A DNA stretch of 64,000 bases. It comes from Faecalicatena_A orotica. Lineage in GTDB: Bacteria; Bacillota; Clostridia; Lachnospirales; Lachnospiraceae. Each line of letters opens with the position of its first letter. Within the stretch, counting starts at the first letter, position 1. This document shows positions 1 through 8,640 of this stretch, one piece after another. The DNA lies in assembly GCF_040545875.1 (NCBI RefSeq), contig NZ_JBEPMR010000001.1, one strand, 5' to 3'. The notes under the pieces were generated by a model, which ran no database searches, was not told the DNA's origin, and worked only from the letters and a program-made list of their open reading frames with translations. Both the position numbers and the translations under genes were made by a program.

Positions 1-503
1 GGCTCGTAAGCAATAACAGCTGTCTTAGCCTGGTCTGCTGTCACGTTCTGGAATCCAACTTTCACCTGCTGGCGGATGAAGTCCATCGTAACTCCCTGCT
101 CTCTCTGCTCCAAAGTCTCTCCACAGCACATGATCGGTGTAATGTTATGTTCAAATGCTTTCAGGACTTTTTTGTTGACATCTTCGTTTGTCTCTCCGAA
201 GTATTCTCTTCTCTCAGAGTGCCCTAAAACTACATATTTTACACCTGCATCTACAAGCATAGCCGGAGAAATCTCTCCTGTGTATGCTCCGCTCTCTTCA
301 AAATACATATTCTCAGCGCCAACCTGGATGTTTGAACCCTTTGCAGCTTCCACTACAGGTACGATATCGATTGCCGGAACACAGAATACAACGTCAACTT
401 CTTCGTTCGCTACTAATGGTTTTAACTCTTCTACTAATGCTACTGCCTCACTTGGAGTTTTGTTCATCTTCCAGTTTCCTGCGATAATTTTTCTTCTTGC
501 CAT
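1..503 (-). CDS. tpiA: Triose-phosphate isomerase (C-terminus outside window)
   Basis: Interconverts dihydroxyacetone phosphate and glyceraldehyde 3-phosphate in cytosolic glycolysis. The visible 167 N-terminal residues begin MARRKIIAGNWKMNK, the family start that carries the substrate lysine, and contain the VVLGHSERR segment with the electrophilic histidine. The family is usually about 250 residues, so roughly a third lies beyond the left edge. The start ATG at 501-503 follows an AGGAG ribosome site. It lies 17 bases after pgk on the same strand, so gap, pgk and tpiA read as one glycolytic unit. Confidence 0.97.
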   Translation of the reverse strand, partial: MARRKIIAGNWKMNKTPSEAVALVEELKPLVANEEVDVVFCVPAIDIVPVVEAAKGSNIQVGAENMYFEESGAYTGEISPAMLVDAGVKYVVLGHSERREYFGETNEDVNKKVLKAFEHNITPIMCCGETLEQREQGVTMDFIRQQVKVGFQNVTADQAKTAVIAYE

Positions 504-520
504 GATATGGTCTCCTTTTT

Positions 521-1714
521 TTACTTATTGTTTGCTGCTGCTACGCCCGGTAATTCTTTTCCTTCGAGGAATTCGAGGGAGGCTCCGCCGCCTGTTGAGA
601 TGTGGGTCATTTTGTCGCCGTATCCTAACTGGTTAACGGCTGCTGCTGAATCTCCGCCGCCGATGATTGTTACTGCTTCTGTCTCGGACAGTGCTTTTGC
701 GACTGCTTCTGTTCCTGCTGCAAAGTTTGGCATCTCGAAGCATCCCATTGGTCCGTTCCATACTACTGTCTTAGCTGATCTTACTGCGTCTGAGAATATC
801 TTAGCTGTCTCAGGTCCGATATCCAGGCCTTCCCAGCCGTCCGGGATTTCTCCGCGTCCTACAACTTTTGTGTGCGCATCGTTGGAGAAGTCATCTGCAA
901 TTACGTTGTCTACAGGAAGAAGCAGCTTTACGCCCTTGTCTTCTGCTTTTTTGATCATGTCAAGGGCATACTGGCAGTAATCTTCTTCAAGAAGGGAATT
1001 ACCAACGTTTCCGCCCTGGGCCTTGCTGAATGTGTAAGACATTCCGCCTCCGATAATCAGGGTGTCAACCTTGTCCAGCAGGTTCTCGATTACGGAAATC
1101 TTGCTGGATACTTTTGCTCCGCCAAGGATTGCTACGAATGGTCTCTCAGGATTTTCTACTGCATTGCCAAGGAAGTCGATTTCTTTCTGCATTAAGTATC
1201 CTACAACTGCCGTGTCCACAAACTGTGTCACACCAACATTGGAGCAGTGCGCTCTATGTGCTGTCCCGAACGCATCATTTACGAAAACATCGCAGAGGGA
1301 TGCAAGGTCTTTGCTGAACGCTTCCCCGTTCTTTGTCTCTTCTGCCCTGTAACGGGTATTCTCAAGAAGGATGATATCTCCATCATTCATTGCTTCTACC
1401 GCTGCCTTTGCGTTAGGTCCTACCACTTCAGGATCAGCCGCAAATTTTACTTCCTGTCCAAGCAGTTCAGATAATCTTACAGCGACAGGTGCGAGTGATA
1501 ACTCAGGAACAGGCTGTCCCTTCGGCTTTCCGAGATGTGAGCAGAGGATGATCTTTCCTCCGTCTGCAACCAGCTTCTTAATAGTAGGCAGGGCAGCCAC
1601 AAGGCGGTTCTCATCTGTAATCTTTCCATCGATCAGCGGTACATTAAAGTCGCATCTTACAAGGACCTTTTTACCCTTTACATTAATATCATCTACTGAC
1701 TTTTTGTTGAGCAT
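521..1714 (-). CDS. pgk: Phosphoglycerate kinase
   Basis: Transfers the acyl phosphate of 1,3-bisphosphoglycerate to ADP in glycolysis. The 397-residue length is that of ordinary bacterial Pgk. The N-terminal LVRCDFNVPL segment, the SHLGKPKG loop and the C-terminal GGGDS nucleotide loop are all visible. The ATG follows an AGGAGG site. It lies between gap, 170 bases upstream, and tpiA, 17 bases downstream. The gap-pgk spacer holds two hairpins, so pgk and tpiA are probably made at a different level from gap. Confidence 0.98.
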   Translation of the reverse strand: MLNKKSVDDINVKGKKVLVRCDFNVPLIDGKITDENRLVAALPTIKKLVADGGKIILCSHLGKPKGQPVPELSLAPVAVRLSELLGQEVKFAADPEVVGPNAKAAVEAMNDGDIILLENTRYRAEETKNGEAFSKDLASLCDVFVNDAFGTAHRAHCSNVGVTQFVDTAVVGYLMQKEIDFLGNAVENPERPFVAILGGAKVSSKISVIENLLDKVDTLIIGGGMSYTFSKAQGGNVGNSLLEEDYCQYALDMIKKAEDKGVKLLLPVDNVIADDFSNDAHTKVVGRGEIPDGWEGLDIGPETAKIFSDAVRSAKTVVWNGPMGCFEMPNFAAGTEAVAKALSETEAVTIIGGGDSAAAVNQLGYGDKMTHISTGGGASLEFLEGKELPGVAAANNK

Positions 1715-1788
1715 AGTATTGCCTCCTGTTTTCTTATTTTTACCTGCGCAAAACCATGAGCAGATACTTGATTTTTACATAAAAAGAA

Positions 1789-1820
1789 TCCGGTCCTAAA
1801 CAAAGACCGGACCCTTTTTT
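1789..1820. terminator. Hairpin with T-tracts between gap and pgk
   Basis: The arms TCCGGTC (1789-1795) and GACCGGA (1805-1811) pair perfectly around a 9-base loop. CCCTTTTTT follows on plus and TTCTTTTTA on minus. Placed inside the glycolytic unit, it would act as a partial terminator or as a processing barrier that lets gap be expressed above pgk and tpiA. Confidence 0.7.
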
Positions 1821-1850
1821 GAGTCTATTCTATTTATTTATTCAAATCTT

Positions 1851-1878
1851 GTAACTGTTCAGGACCATGAACAGTTAC
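1851..1878 (-). other. 3' UTR hairpin of gap
   Basis: GTAACTGTTC (1851-1860) and GAACAGTTAC (1869-1878) form a perfect 10-bp stem with an 8-base loop, starting 6 bases after the gap stop. No T-tract follows, so it is not a terminator by itself. A stabilising 3' stem-loop for gap mRNA is the simplest reading. Confidence 0.5.
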
Positions 1879-1884
1879 CAAATC

Positions 1885-2898
1885 TTACAGTAATGTTCCG
1901 AAGTATTTGATTGTTCTTACCATCTGGCTTGTGTAAGAATTCTCATTATCATACCATGAAATTACCTGTACTTCTGTTGTTCCGTTGTCAAGTGGAAGTA
2001 CCATTGTCTGTGTAGCATCGAATAATGAACCGTATTTCATTCCTACGATATCGCTGGATACGATCTCATCTGTGTTGTATCCGAAAGATTCGTTGGAAGC
2101 TGCTTTCATTGCTTCGTTGATCTGGTCAACTGTTACTGTTCCTTCAACAACTGCTGTTAAGATAGTTGTAGAACCTGTCGGGGTTGGAACTCTCTGTGCA
2201 GATCCGATTAATTTTCCGTTCAGTTCCGGGATAACAAGACCGATTGCTTTCGCTGCGCCTGTGCTGTTAGGAACGATATTTACAGCTGCTGCACGTGATC
2301 TTCTTAAATCACCTTTTCTCTGTGGTCCGTCAAGTGTCATCTGATCGCCTGTGTAAGCGTGGATTGTGCACATGATACCTGATTTGATCGGTGCTAAATC
2401 GTTCAGTGCTTTTGCCATTGGAGCTAAGCAGTTAGTTGTACAGGAAGCAGCTGAGATGATGTTGTCCTCTTTTGTAAGCTCTTCGTGGTTTACATTGTAA
2501 ACGATTGTAGGAAGGTCATTTCCTGCCGGTGCAGAAATAACGACTTTCTTAGCGCCTGCTTTGATATGAGCTTCTGCTTTTGCTTTGGATGTATAGAAGC
2601 CTGTACACTCCAGAACAACATCTACACCGATCTCTCCCCAAGGAAGTTCTTCAGCGTTAGCTTTTGCGTAGATTTTGATTTCTTTTCCGTCAACTGTGAT
2701 GGAATCTTCACCTGCTACTACTTTGTCGCATAATGCATATCTTCCCTGTGTTGAGTCATATTTTAATAAGTGAGCCAGCATTGTCGGTGATGTTAAGTCG
2801 TTAATTGCAACTACTTCATATCCCTCTGCTCCGAACATCTGTCTGAATGCAAGACGTCCAATACGTCCAAATCCATTAATCGCTACTTTTACTGCCAT
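1885..2898 (-). CDS. gap: Glyceraldehyde-3-phosphate dehydrogenase
   Basis: Oxidises and phosphorylates glyceraldehyde 3-phosphate with NAD+ in glycolysis. The 337-residue protein starts with the Rossmann segment INGFGRIGR and has the catalytic cysteine in SAASCTTNCLAP, both textbook for type I GAPDH. An AGGAGG-like site precedes the ATG. Its own strong promoter lies 109 bases upstream, so it heads the gap-pgk-tpiA unit. No CggR-type regulator gene is adjacent. Confidence 0.98.
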   Translation of the reverse strand: MAVKVAINGFGRIGRLAFRQMFGAEGYEVVAINDLTSPTMLAHLLKYDSTQGRYALCDKVVAGEDSITVDGKEIKIYAKANAEELPWGEIGVDVVLECTGFYTSKAKAEAHIKAGAKKVVISAPAGNDLPTIVYNVNHEELTKEDNIISAASCTTNCLAPMAKALNDLAPIKSGIMCTIHAYTGDQMTLDGPQRKGDLRRSRAAAVNIVPNSTGAAKAIGLVIPELNGKLIGSAQRVPTPTGSTTILTAVVEGTVTVDQINEAMKAASNESFGYNTDEIVSSDIVGMKYGSLFDATQTMVLPLDNGTTEVQVISWYDNENSYTSQMVRTIKYFGTLL

Positions 2899-3006
2899 GA
2901 TTAATTCCTCCTAAAGTTTTAAAAAGTGTCAACTGTTACACAGTCGCTATATTGTGGAATCTCCAGCCAAACAGCCTGTTTGTTAAAGATTCATCAACTA
3001 TGGTTT

Positions 3007-3035
3007 ATTGTACTAAATCAAGAACAAAAATTCAA
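3007..3035 (-). promoter_or_regulatory. Predicted sigma-A promoter of gap-pgk-tpiA
   Basis: On the minus strand TTGAAT (3030-3035) is separated by exactly 17 bases from TACAAT (3007-3012), both close to consensus. It lies just past the stop codon of the PHP phosphatase gene, with no terminator in between, so some read-through from the iscR operon is also possible. Confidence 0.7.
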
Positions 3036-3050
3036 GTGCAAAATGCATTT

Positions 3051-3869
3051 TTATGGAAGTTGTTCAAATTTCGGCTTTCTCCCTGAAAATTCTGTGTAGT
3101 ATTTAAATCCACAGTCTTTCAGAATGCCTGCCGCCTTCTCAAAATCGTAGGCAATGTGTTCAGGTCTGTGCCCGTCGGCACCGATCGTAATAATCTCACC
3201 GCCAAGCTCCCGGTAACGCCTGATGATGTCCGGATGCGGATGGCAGAAACCGAGCCCGTATTTGAATCCGGCCATATTCATCTCGATCCCTTTGCCTTTG
3301 GCAATCACCTTTTTCAGGATTTCATCAAGCTGGTCCGCATACTTCCGGTAGGAATACTCCTGCGCCTGACTGTTCCCGTAACGGACCACATAATCAATAT
3401 GCCCCAGAACGTCAAAATCATCCACGGCATCGAGGTCTTCCAGTGTCGCCTGAAAGGTCTCCCTGTACGCCTCCTCATCGCTTCTGCCCTGAAACATTTC
3501 CCGATAGTAAGGATCGCTGCCATGTACGACATGAACCGACCCTATGACAAAATCGAATGGATATTTATTCACCAATTCTTTATAATATGCACCAAGATGT
3601 GGCTGGAGCCCAATCTCTATACCGATGCGGACATCTATTTTATCCGCATACTCTTCTTTCAGCCCTCTGAGCACTTCAAAGTAGTGGTCTATGTCAAAAA
3701 TAAACGCTTTGGGTCCGATATCTTCGTGAAAGGGATAATCTTTATCATTGTGGTCGGTGATACAGATTGTCTTCAGTCCTTTTGATACCGCGCCCTCTAT
3801 CATGTCTCTCGCCGGTGCCTCACAGTCCGATGAGAAATCTGTGTGCATGTGAAAATCGCTTGTTATCAT
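3051..3869 (-). CDS. PHP-domain phosphatase, HisJ (histidinol-phosphatase) type
   Basis: A 272-residue metal-dependent phosphoesterase of the PHP family. Visible metal-ligand motifs are FHMHTDFS at residues 6-13, ITDHND near residue 37, the GIEIG glutamate, GSVHVVHG, GHIDY and the C-terminal GADGH. Members remove phosphate from histidinol phosphate, but many act on other small phosphates. No his genes are nearby, so the substrate is unproven. The start overlaps the mnmA stop by 4 bases, which indicates translational coupling as the last gene of the iscR-iscS-iscU-mnmA operon. Confidence 0.85.
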   Translation of the reverse strand: MITSDFHMHTDFSSDCEAPARDMIEGAVSKGLKTICITDHNDKDYPFHEDIGPKAFIFDIDHYFEVLRGLKEEYADKIDVRIGIEIGLQPHLGAYYKELVNKYPFDFVIGSVHVVHGSDPYYREMFQGRSDEEAYRETFQATLEDLDAVDDFDVLGHIDYVVRYGNSQAQEYSYRKYADQLDEILKKVIAKGKGIEMNMAGFKYGLGFCHPHPDIIRRYRELGGEIITIGADGHRPEHIAYDFEKAAGILKDCGFKYYTEFSGRKPKFEQLP

Positions 3870-4936
3870 AATATTGTTCCTCCGCCGAGCACATATTCCC
3901 CATCGTAAAATACCACTGCCTGTCCCGGAGTGACTGCCCTCTGAGGTTCTTCAAATGTACAGGTAACTTCGTCCGTGCCCGTTTTTTCTATTGTACACCA
4001 TGCACCTTTATGGTTATAGCGTATTTTTGTAAAAACACGTAAAGGTTTTGTCAAATCTTCAACGGACATAAAATTCAGGCGGTCTGCACGCAGCACATGT
4101 GTCATGGATTCTTCCTTGGTCCCGATCACCACCTCGTTCGTCTCCGGACGGATTTCCAGCACAAAGGCCGGATATCCCAGTGCAAGTCCAAGTCCTTTAC
4201 GCTGGCCGACTGTATAATGTGTAATTCCCTTATGAGTTCCCAGAACAGTGCCGTCACTGGTCACGAAATCCCCCTCAGGGATACTGACTTCTGTATTCTC
4301 TTCTATATAAGAAGCATAGTCTTTGTCCGGGACAAAACAGATGTCCTGGCTGTCCGGCTTATTCGCAACCTGAAGATGGATCTTCTCCGCAATGCGGCGC
4401 ACCTCGTCTTTCGAATACTCCCCGACCGGCATCAGCGTCCGCTTCAGCTGTTCCTGTGTCAGATTATAAAGTGCATAGGTCTGGTCCTTCTCAAGCGTTG
4501 CAGAACAGCGCAGCGTGCGGCGCCCATTGGGAAGTTCCACGACTCTCGCATAGTGGCCGGTCGCGATATAATCCGCACCGATCGCCATGCTCCTTGTAAG
4601 CAAAGACTCCCATTTTACATATCTGTTGCAGGCAATGCACGGGTTCGGTGTTCTCCCATGCAGATACTCGTCTATAAAATAGTCGATGACATGTTCTTTA
4701 AATTCCTGTTTAAAGTTCATCACATAATATGGAATCCCGAGGTCTGCCGCGACCCTTCTGGCGTCATCTACGGCGCTCAGTCCGCAGCAGCCTCCGTTTT
4801 CCTGCTGTACGGCCAGATCTTCATCCTGCCAGATCTGCATCGTCACCCCGATGACCTCATATCCCTGCTCCTTCAAAAGATATGCCGCCACGGAAGAATC
4901 TACACCCCCGGACATTCCGACTACTACTTTGCTCAT
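3866..4936 (-). CDS. mnmA: tRNA-specific 2-thiouridylase MnmA
   Basis: Thiolates U34 of tRNA Lys, Glu and Gln, using sulfur from a cysteine desulfurase. The 356-residue protein has the PP-loop GMSGGVDSSV at residues 7-16, the NPCIACNR cysteine motif and the second active-site cysteine in SQDICFVPD. The ATG overlaps the iscU stop by one base (TAATG). Direct coupling to iscS and iscU puts the sulfur donor, the scaffold and one of the main sulfur consumers in one transcript, a common clostridial arrangement. Confidence 0.97.
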   Translation of the reverse strand: MSKVVVGMSGGVDSSVAAYLLKEQGYEVIGVTMQIWQDEDLAVQQENGGCCGLSAVDDARRVAADLGIPYYVMNFKQEFKEHVIDYFIDEYLHGRTPNPCIACNRYVKWESLLTRSMAIGADYIATGHYARVVELPNGRRTLRCSATLEKDQTYALYNLTQEQLKRTLMPVGEYSKDEVRRIAEKIHLQVANKPDSQDICFVPDKDYASYIEENTEVSIPEGDFVTSDGTVLGTHKGITHYTVGQRKGLGLALGYPAFVLEIRPETNEVVIGTKEESMTHVLRADRLNFMSVEDLTKPLRVFTKIRYNHKGAWCTIEKTGTDEVTCTFEEPQRAVTPGQAVVFYDGEYVLGGGTIL

Positions 4937-5379
4937 TAATATTCCTCTTCCTCTTCTTCCTCGCCCTCATGGATATCTGACTTTGGCTTCGTGAGCCCTT
5001 CGATCTTAATGTCATGTTTTTCGGCATAATCCCAGAGCGCGGCATGAATGGCCTCCTCCGCTAACAGGGAACAGTGCACCTTGACTGGTGGAAGTCCGTC
5101 CAAAGCCTCCATTACCGCCTTGTTCGTTATCTGCATCGCTTCATTGATATTCTTTCCCTTTACCAGCTCTGTTGCCATACTGCTTGTAGCCACGGCAGCC
5201 CCGCAGCCAAATGTCTTGAATTTCACATCACGGATAATCTGGTTTTCATCAATATCCAGATAAATCCGCATGATATCTCCGCACTTTGCATTTCCTACCG
5301 TTCCAACGCCGCTGGCGTTTTCTATTTCCCCTACATTTCTAGGGTGTTCGAAGTGATCCATTACCTTTTCTGTATACAT
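4936..5379 (-). CDS. iscU: Fe-S cluster scaffold protein, IscU/NifU type
   Basis: Scaffold on which 2Fe-2S clusters are built before transfer. The 147-residue protein carries the three ligand cysteines in GNAKCGD, TFGCGAA and VHCSLLAEE. The C-terminus ends in a run of seven glutamates and a tyrosine, an acidic tail beyond the core domain that I cannot assign a role. It starts directly after the iscS stop (adjacent bases) and overlaps mnmA by one base. Confidence 0.96.
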   Translation of the reverse strand: MYTEKVMDHFEHPRNVGEIENASGVGTVGNAKCGDIMRIYLDIDENQIIRDVKFKTFGCGAAVATSSMATELVKGKNINEAMQITNKAVMEALDGLPPVKVHCSLLAEEAIHAALWDYAEKHDIKIEGLTKPKSDIHEGEEEEEEEY

Positions 5380-6579
5380 TTATTTTTCCTCCTGTCGTTT
5401 GCTTTGTTTTTTTATAAAATCCTCGTATAAAGGTGACATATTTCTCAAATGCTGCACGATTTCTTTTAAGGAATCAACAACAAAATCAAGGTCTTCCTTC
5501 GTCGTCTCCTCGCTCAGGGTCATACGCAGTGAACCGTGGGCGATCTCATGGGGCAGGCCGATTGCAAGCAGTACATGTGACGGGTCTAAGGAACCTGAAG
5601 TACAGGCAGAACCGCTGGATGCACAGATTCCTTTCATGTCCAGCTTAATCAGAAGAGATTCCCCTTCAATAAACCGGAAACTGAAGTTCACATTATTCGG
5701 AAGACGCTTTACCCGGTCGCCGTTCAGCCTGCTGTAAGGAATCTCAGCCCCGATCCTCCCGATCAGATAATCCCGCAGTTCGATTTCCTTCTCTGTTCTC
5801 TCCTTCAGGGACGCTGCCGCACGCTCAACAGCCTTTCCGAAACCAACGATACCGGGAACATTCTCAGTCCCTGCGCGGCGTTTCCTCTCCTGCGCACCTC
5901 CATGTACGAAAGAACGGATCTTCACACCCTTCCTGATATACAGAAAACCAATACCTTTCGGCCCGTTCAGCTTGTGAGCGCTTGCGCTGAGCATATCGAT
6001 ATGACAGGCATCTACATCGATCGGCACCTGGCAGAAAGCCTGTACCGCATCTGTGTGGAAAAGAATCCCCTTCTCATGGGCAATCTCTCCGATCTCCTGA
6101 ATCGGCTGTATCGTACCGATCTCATTATTCGCATACATGACAGAGATCAGAATCGTATCCGGCCTGATGGCCGCCTTTAAATCATCGAGCTTCACGATCC
6201 CATTCTCATCTACGTCCAGATAAGTCACCTCGTATCCCTGCTTTTCCAGATACTCGCATGTGTGCAGGACTGCGTGGTGCTCAATCTTCGTCGTAATGAT
6301 ATGTTTTCCTTTATTTCCATAAGCCTCGGCCGTCGCTTTCAGGGCCCAGTTATCCGATTCGGAGCCACCTGCCGTGAAATAAATCTCATTTCCATTCGCC
6401 CCCAGCGTATCTGCGATAATCTCTCTCTGGCGGGTAATCACATCTTTGTTGCCCGATGCAAATGAGTATACGCTGGAAGGGTTCCCGTAATTCTCTGTAA
6501 AATAAGGAAGCATCGCCTCCACAACCTCCGGCGCTGTTTTTGTTGTAGCCGCATTGTCTAAATAAATTAGTTTATTCAT
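5380..6579 (-). CDS. iscS: Cysteine desulfurase, IscS/NifS type
   Basis: PLP enzyme that removes sulfur from cysteine and passes it to IscU and MnmA. In the 399-residue protein the PLP lysine is in SASAHKLNGPKG and the catalytic cysteine loop is SSGSACTSGSLDPSHVL. MNKLIYLDNAATT is the usual family start. It lies 25 bases after iscR and directly before iscU. Confidence 0.97.
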   Translation of the reverse strand: MNKLIYLDNAATTKTAPEVVEAMLPYFTENYGNPSSVYSFASGNKDVITRQREIIADTLGANGNEIYFTAGGSESDNWALKATAEAYGNKGKHIITTKIEHHAVLHTCEYLEKQGYEVTYLDVDENGIVKLDDLKAAIRPDTILISVMYANNEIGTIQPIQEIGEIAHEKGILFHTDAVQAFCQVPIDVDACHIDMLSASAHKLNGPKGIGFLYIRKGVKIRSFVHGGAQERKRRAGTENVPGIVGFGKAVERAAASLKERTEKEIELRDYLIGRIGAEIPYSRLNGDRVKRLPNNVNFSFRFIEGESLLIKLDMKGICASSGSACTSGSLDPSHVLLAIGLPHEIAHGSLRMTLSEETTKEDLDFVVDSLKEIVQHLRNMSPLYEDFIKKQSKRQEEK

Positions 6580-6604
6580 CTATATTTCCTCCTGTATTGT
6601 TTCT

Positions 6605-7063
6605 CTAATTCTTACAGCCTGTCTGTCCGGGAAAATCCTGACATCCCATCTTCCGGCTTTCTTCCACCAGCTGGTCCAGCTTCATCTCATCCACCGTATG
6701 GTTGATGCTTTCATTAATCCGCTGCCACACATACTTGGTCACACAGCTGTCCGCCGCCTTACATCCTTCTTCCGGATTCAGTCCCGAACATTCTACCGGC
6801 TCCAGACTGCCTTCCAGGGCACGCAGGACATCGCCAACGGAAATTTCCTCCAGTTCCTTCGCCAGCACATAACCGCCGCCGGCACCCCGGATGCTCTTCA
6901 CAAGCCCGGCCTTCTTCAGCATTGCCATCAGCTGCTCCAGATACCGTTCTGAAATCCCCTGTCTGTCAGAGATGCTTGTAATTGAAACCGGCTCCTGCCC
7001 ACTGTACTTCGCAAGATCAATCAGGGCCCTTAAGCCATATCTTCCTTTTGTCGATAATTTCAA
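6605..7063 (-). CDS. iscR: Rrf2-family transcriptional regulator (IscR-like), TTG start
   Basis: Winged-helix regulator of Fe-S biogenesis. The 152-residue protein begins MKLSTKGRYGLRAL, the family hallmark, and has three cysteines around residues 92-108 (ECSGLNPEEGCKAADSC) in the cluster-binding position, plus two more near the C-terminus. The start is TTG at 7061-7063 with an AAGGTG site upstream; no better ATG exists. It is the first gene of the iscRSU-mnmA operon and presumably represses it through the CCTAG array in its leader. Confidence 0.94.
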   Translation of the reverse strand: MKLSTKGRYGLRALIDLAKYSGQEPVSITSISDRQGISERYLEQLMAMLKKAGLVKSIRGAGGGYVLAKELEEISVGDVLRALEGSLEPVECSGLNPEEGCKAADSCVTKYVWQRINESINHTVDEMKLDQLVEESRKMGCQDFPGQTGCKN

Positions 7064-7081
7064 TCTATCACCTTCTTAATC

Positions 7082-7143
7082 CCTAGTATAACAATTCCTA
7101 GTATTCCATATCCTAGTGTTTTAATCCCTAGCAATTTGCTAGG
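7082..7143 (-). promoter_or_regulatory. Tandem CCTAG operator array in the iscR leader
   Basis: Four boxes starting CCTAG begin at 7082, 7097, 7112 and 7127, exactly 15 bases apart. The last forms a perfect odd palindrome CCTAGCAA-T-TTGCTAGG (7127-7143). The array lies between the predicted transcription start and the iscR start codon, where a bound Rrf2 protein would block elongation. The link to IscR is inferred from position; the repeat itself is plain in the sequence. Confidence 0.75.
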
Positions 7144-7159
7144 ATTTCTTTTCTTTTGT

Positions 7160-7188
7160 AGAATACCACTCGGTTCTGGTTCTGTCAA
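7160..7188 (-). promoter_or_regulatory. Predicted promoter of the iscR operon
   Basis: On minus, TTGACA (7183-7188) and TATTCT (7160-7165) are separated by 17 bases. The predicted start site lies about 10 bases before the CCTAG palindrome. Confidence 0.75.
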
Positions 7189-7241
7189 GCCGTAAGCAGG
7201 AATATGTTGTAAAAATATGTTTTTTAGGAGATACATAACAA

Positions 7242-8567
7242 GTGTCCAGAAAACAAACCATCATACGGGGGACCTTTATCTTAACAGCAACCGGCTTTTT
7301 ATGCAGGTTCATGGGCTTTTTCTACCGGATGTTTTTAAGCCATACTTTCGGGGAGGAAGGTGTCGGCCTGTATCAGCTGATCTTCCCCGTATACTCACTC
7401 TGCTTTGCGCTGACCGCGGCAGGACTCGAAACCGCCATATCCAGAACCGTTGCCCAGAAAATCTCCCTCGGGAGAAAAAAAGAAGCCCGCGAAATCCTTC
7501 TGCTGGGGCTTTTTATTTCCATACTGCTATCTTTAATCTGCCTTTTTGTCCTTCAGGGAAATGCGGCATACATTTCCGAAAAATTTCTGGGGGACACCCG
7601 CTGCGAACCACTGCTGATTCCTTTGTCCTATGCACTGCCGTTTGCCGCGATCCACAGCTGCATATGCGGCTACTGTTACGGAATGAAGGAAACGAAGATT
7701 CCGGCCGTATCCCAGCTGGTCGAACAGGTAACAAGGATTCTTGCTGTCTATGTGTTTTATATGATTTTAATAAAAAAGGGGGACGATGCACCGATCACCA
7801 TTGCAGTACTCGGGCTGGTCATCGGAGAAGTGACTTCCGCACTTTATGCCGCCAAATCACTGACACGGAGCACTCATACTATATCCGGACTGAATGTTAC
7901 ATATAAAGAATTCTGTTCTCGTTTCAAGGAACTGGTCCCGCTCTCCCTGCCCCTGACCGCCAACCGCATGCTAATCAACCTGCTGCAGAGCATAGAAGCC
8001 ATCTCCATCCCCGCCCGGCTGCAGATGCACAACCACAGCACCTCCGAGGCGCTCAGTATTTATGGGGTCCTGACCGGGATGGCACTTCCCTGCATCCTGT
8101 TTCCGTCCGCCATCACCAGTTCCATCTCCATCATGCTTATGCCCACCGTTGCAGAAATACAAACGACAGACAACCGTCATGAAATGCTGGATATTATAAA
8201 AAAAGTTGCCGGCTCCTGTTTCATACTCGGCCTCGGCTGTTGTTTCATCTTTCTCATCCTCGGTTCCTGGATGGGAAACGTACTGTTCGGCAGCGCCTCC
8301 GCCGGTAAGTTCATCATAACCCTGGCATGGATCTGCCCCTTCCTATACACCAACTCCGCCCTGCTGAGTGTGATAAACGGCCTTGGAAAGACAACAAGTA
8401 CATTCCTCATAAATTCCTTCGGCCTCGTGATCCGGATTGCCAGCGTATTCATTGCAATCCCGTTGTTTGGAATTCAGGGGTACCTCTGGGGAATGCTGTT
8501 AAGCCAGCTCATTGTAACGCTTTGCGCGGCAGCCGTTCTCTATCCGAGTCTGAAAACAGGAAGATAA
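7242..8567 (+). CDS. SpoVB-like membrane flippase (MOP/MATE-like, polysaccharide biosynthesis type)
   Basis: An integral membrane protein of 441 residues with about 12 to 14 hydrophobic segments, related to SpoVB and MurJ-like lipid-linked precursor flippases. The N-terminus (RGTFILTATGFLCRFMGFFYR) and GEEGVGLYQLIFPVY are typical of the SpoVB group. The start is GTG at 7242 after TTAGGAG. It is transcribed divergently from iscR. The family handles spore cortex or cell-wall precursors; which one applies here is not shown by the sequence. Confidence 0.87.
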   Translation: MSRKQTIIRGTFILTATGFLCRFMGFFYRMFLSHTFGEEGVGLYQLIFPVYSLCFALTAAGLETAISRTVAQKISLGRKKEAREILLLGLFISILLSLICLFVLQGNAAYISEKFLGDTRCEPLLIPLSYALPFAAIHSCICGYCYGMKETKIPAVSQLVEQVTRILAVYVFYMILIKKGDDAPITIAVLGLVIGEVTSALYAAKSLTRSTHTISGLNVTYKEFCSRFKELVPLSLPLTANRMLINLLQSIEAISIPARLQMHNHSTSEALSIYGVLTGMALPCILFPSAITSSISIMLMPTVAEIQTTDNRHEMLDIIKKVAGSCFILGLGCCFIFLILGSWMGNVLFGSASAGKFIITLAWICPFLYTNSALLSVINGLGKTTSTFLINSFGLVIRIASVFIAIPLFGIQGYLWGMLLSQLIVTLCAAAVLYPSLKTGR

Positions 8568-8580
8568 GTTCCAAAAAGAG

Positions 8581-8624
8581 GAGCCGGATTTTACGAATGT
8601 TCCGTAAAATCCGGCTCTGTTTTA
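8581..8624. terminator. Bidirectional terminator
   Basis: Perfect 15-bp arms GAGCCGGATTTTACG (8581-8595) and its complement (8603-8617) surround a 7-base loop, with TGTTTTATT following on plus and CTCTTTTTG on minus. It separates the convergent flippase and spoIIM genes. Confidence 0.85.
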
Positions 8625-8640
8625 TTCCACCCGGCTCTCT

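Noticed and set aside
4097..4939. A 280-codon open frame on plus opposite mnmA
   Set aside because: Shadow of the mnmA coding sequence; no independent start signal or domain.
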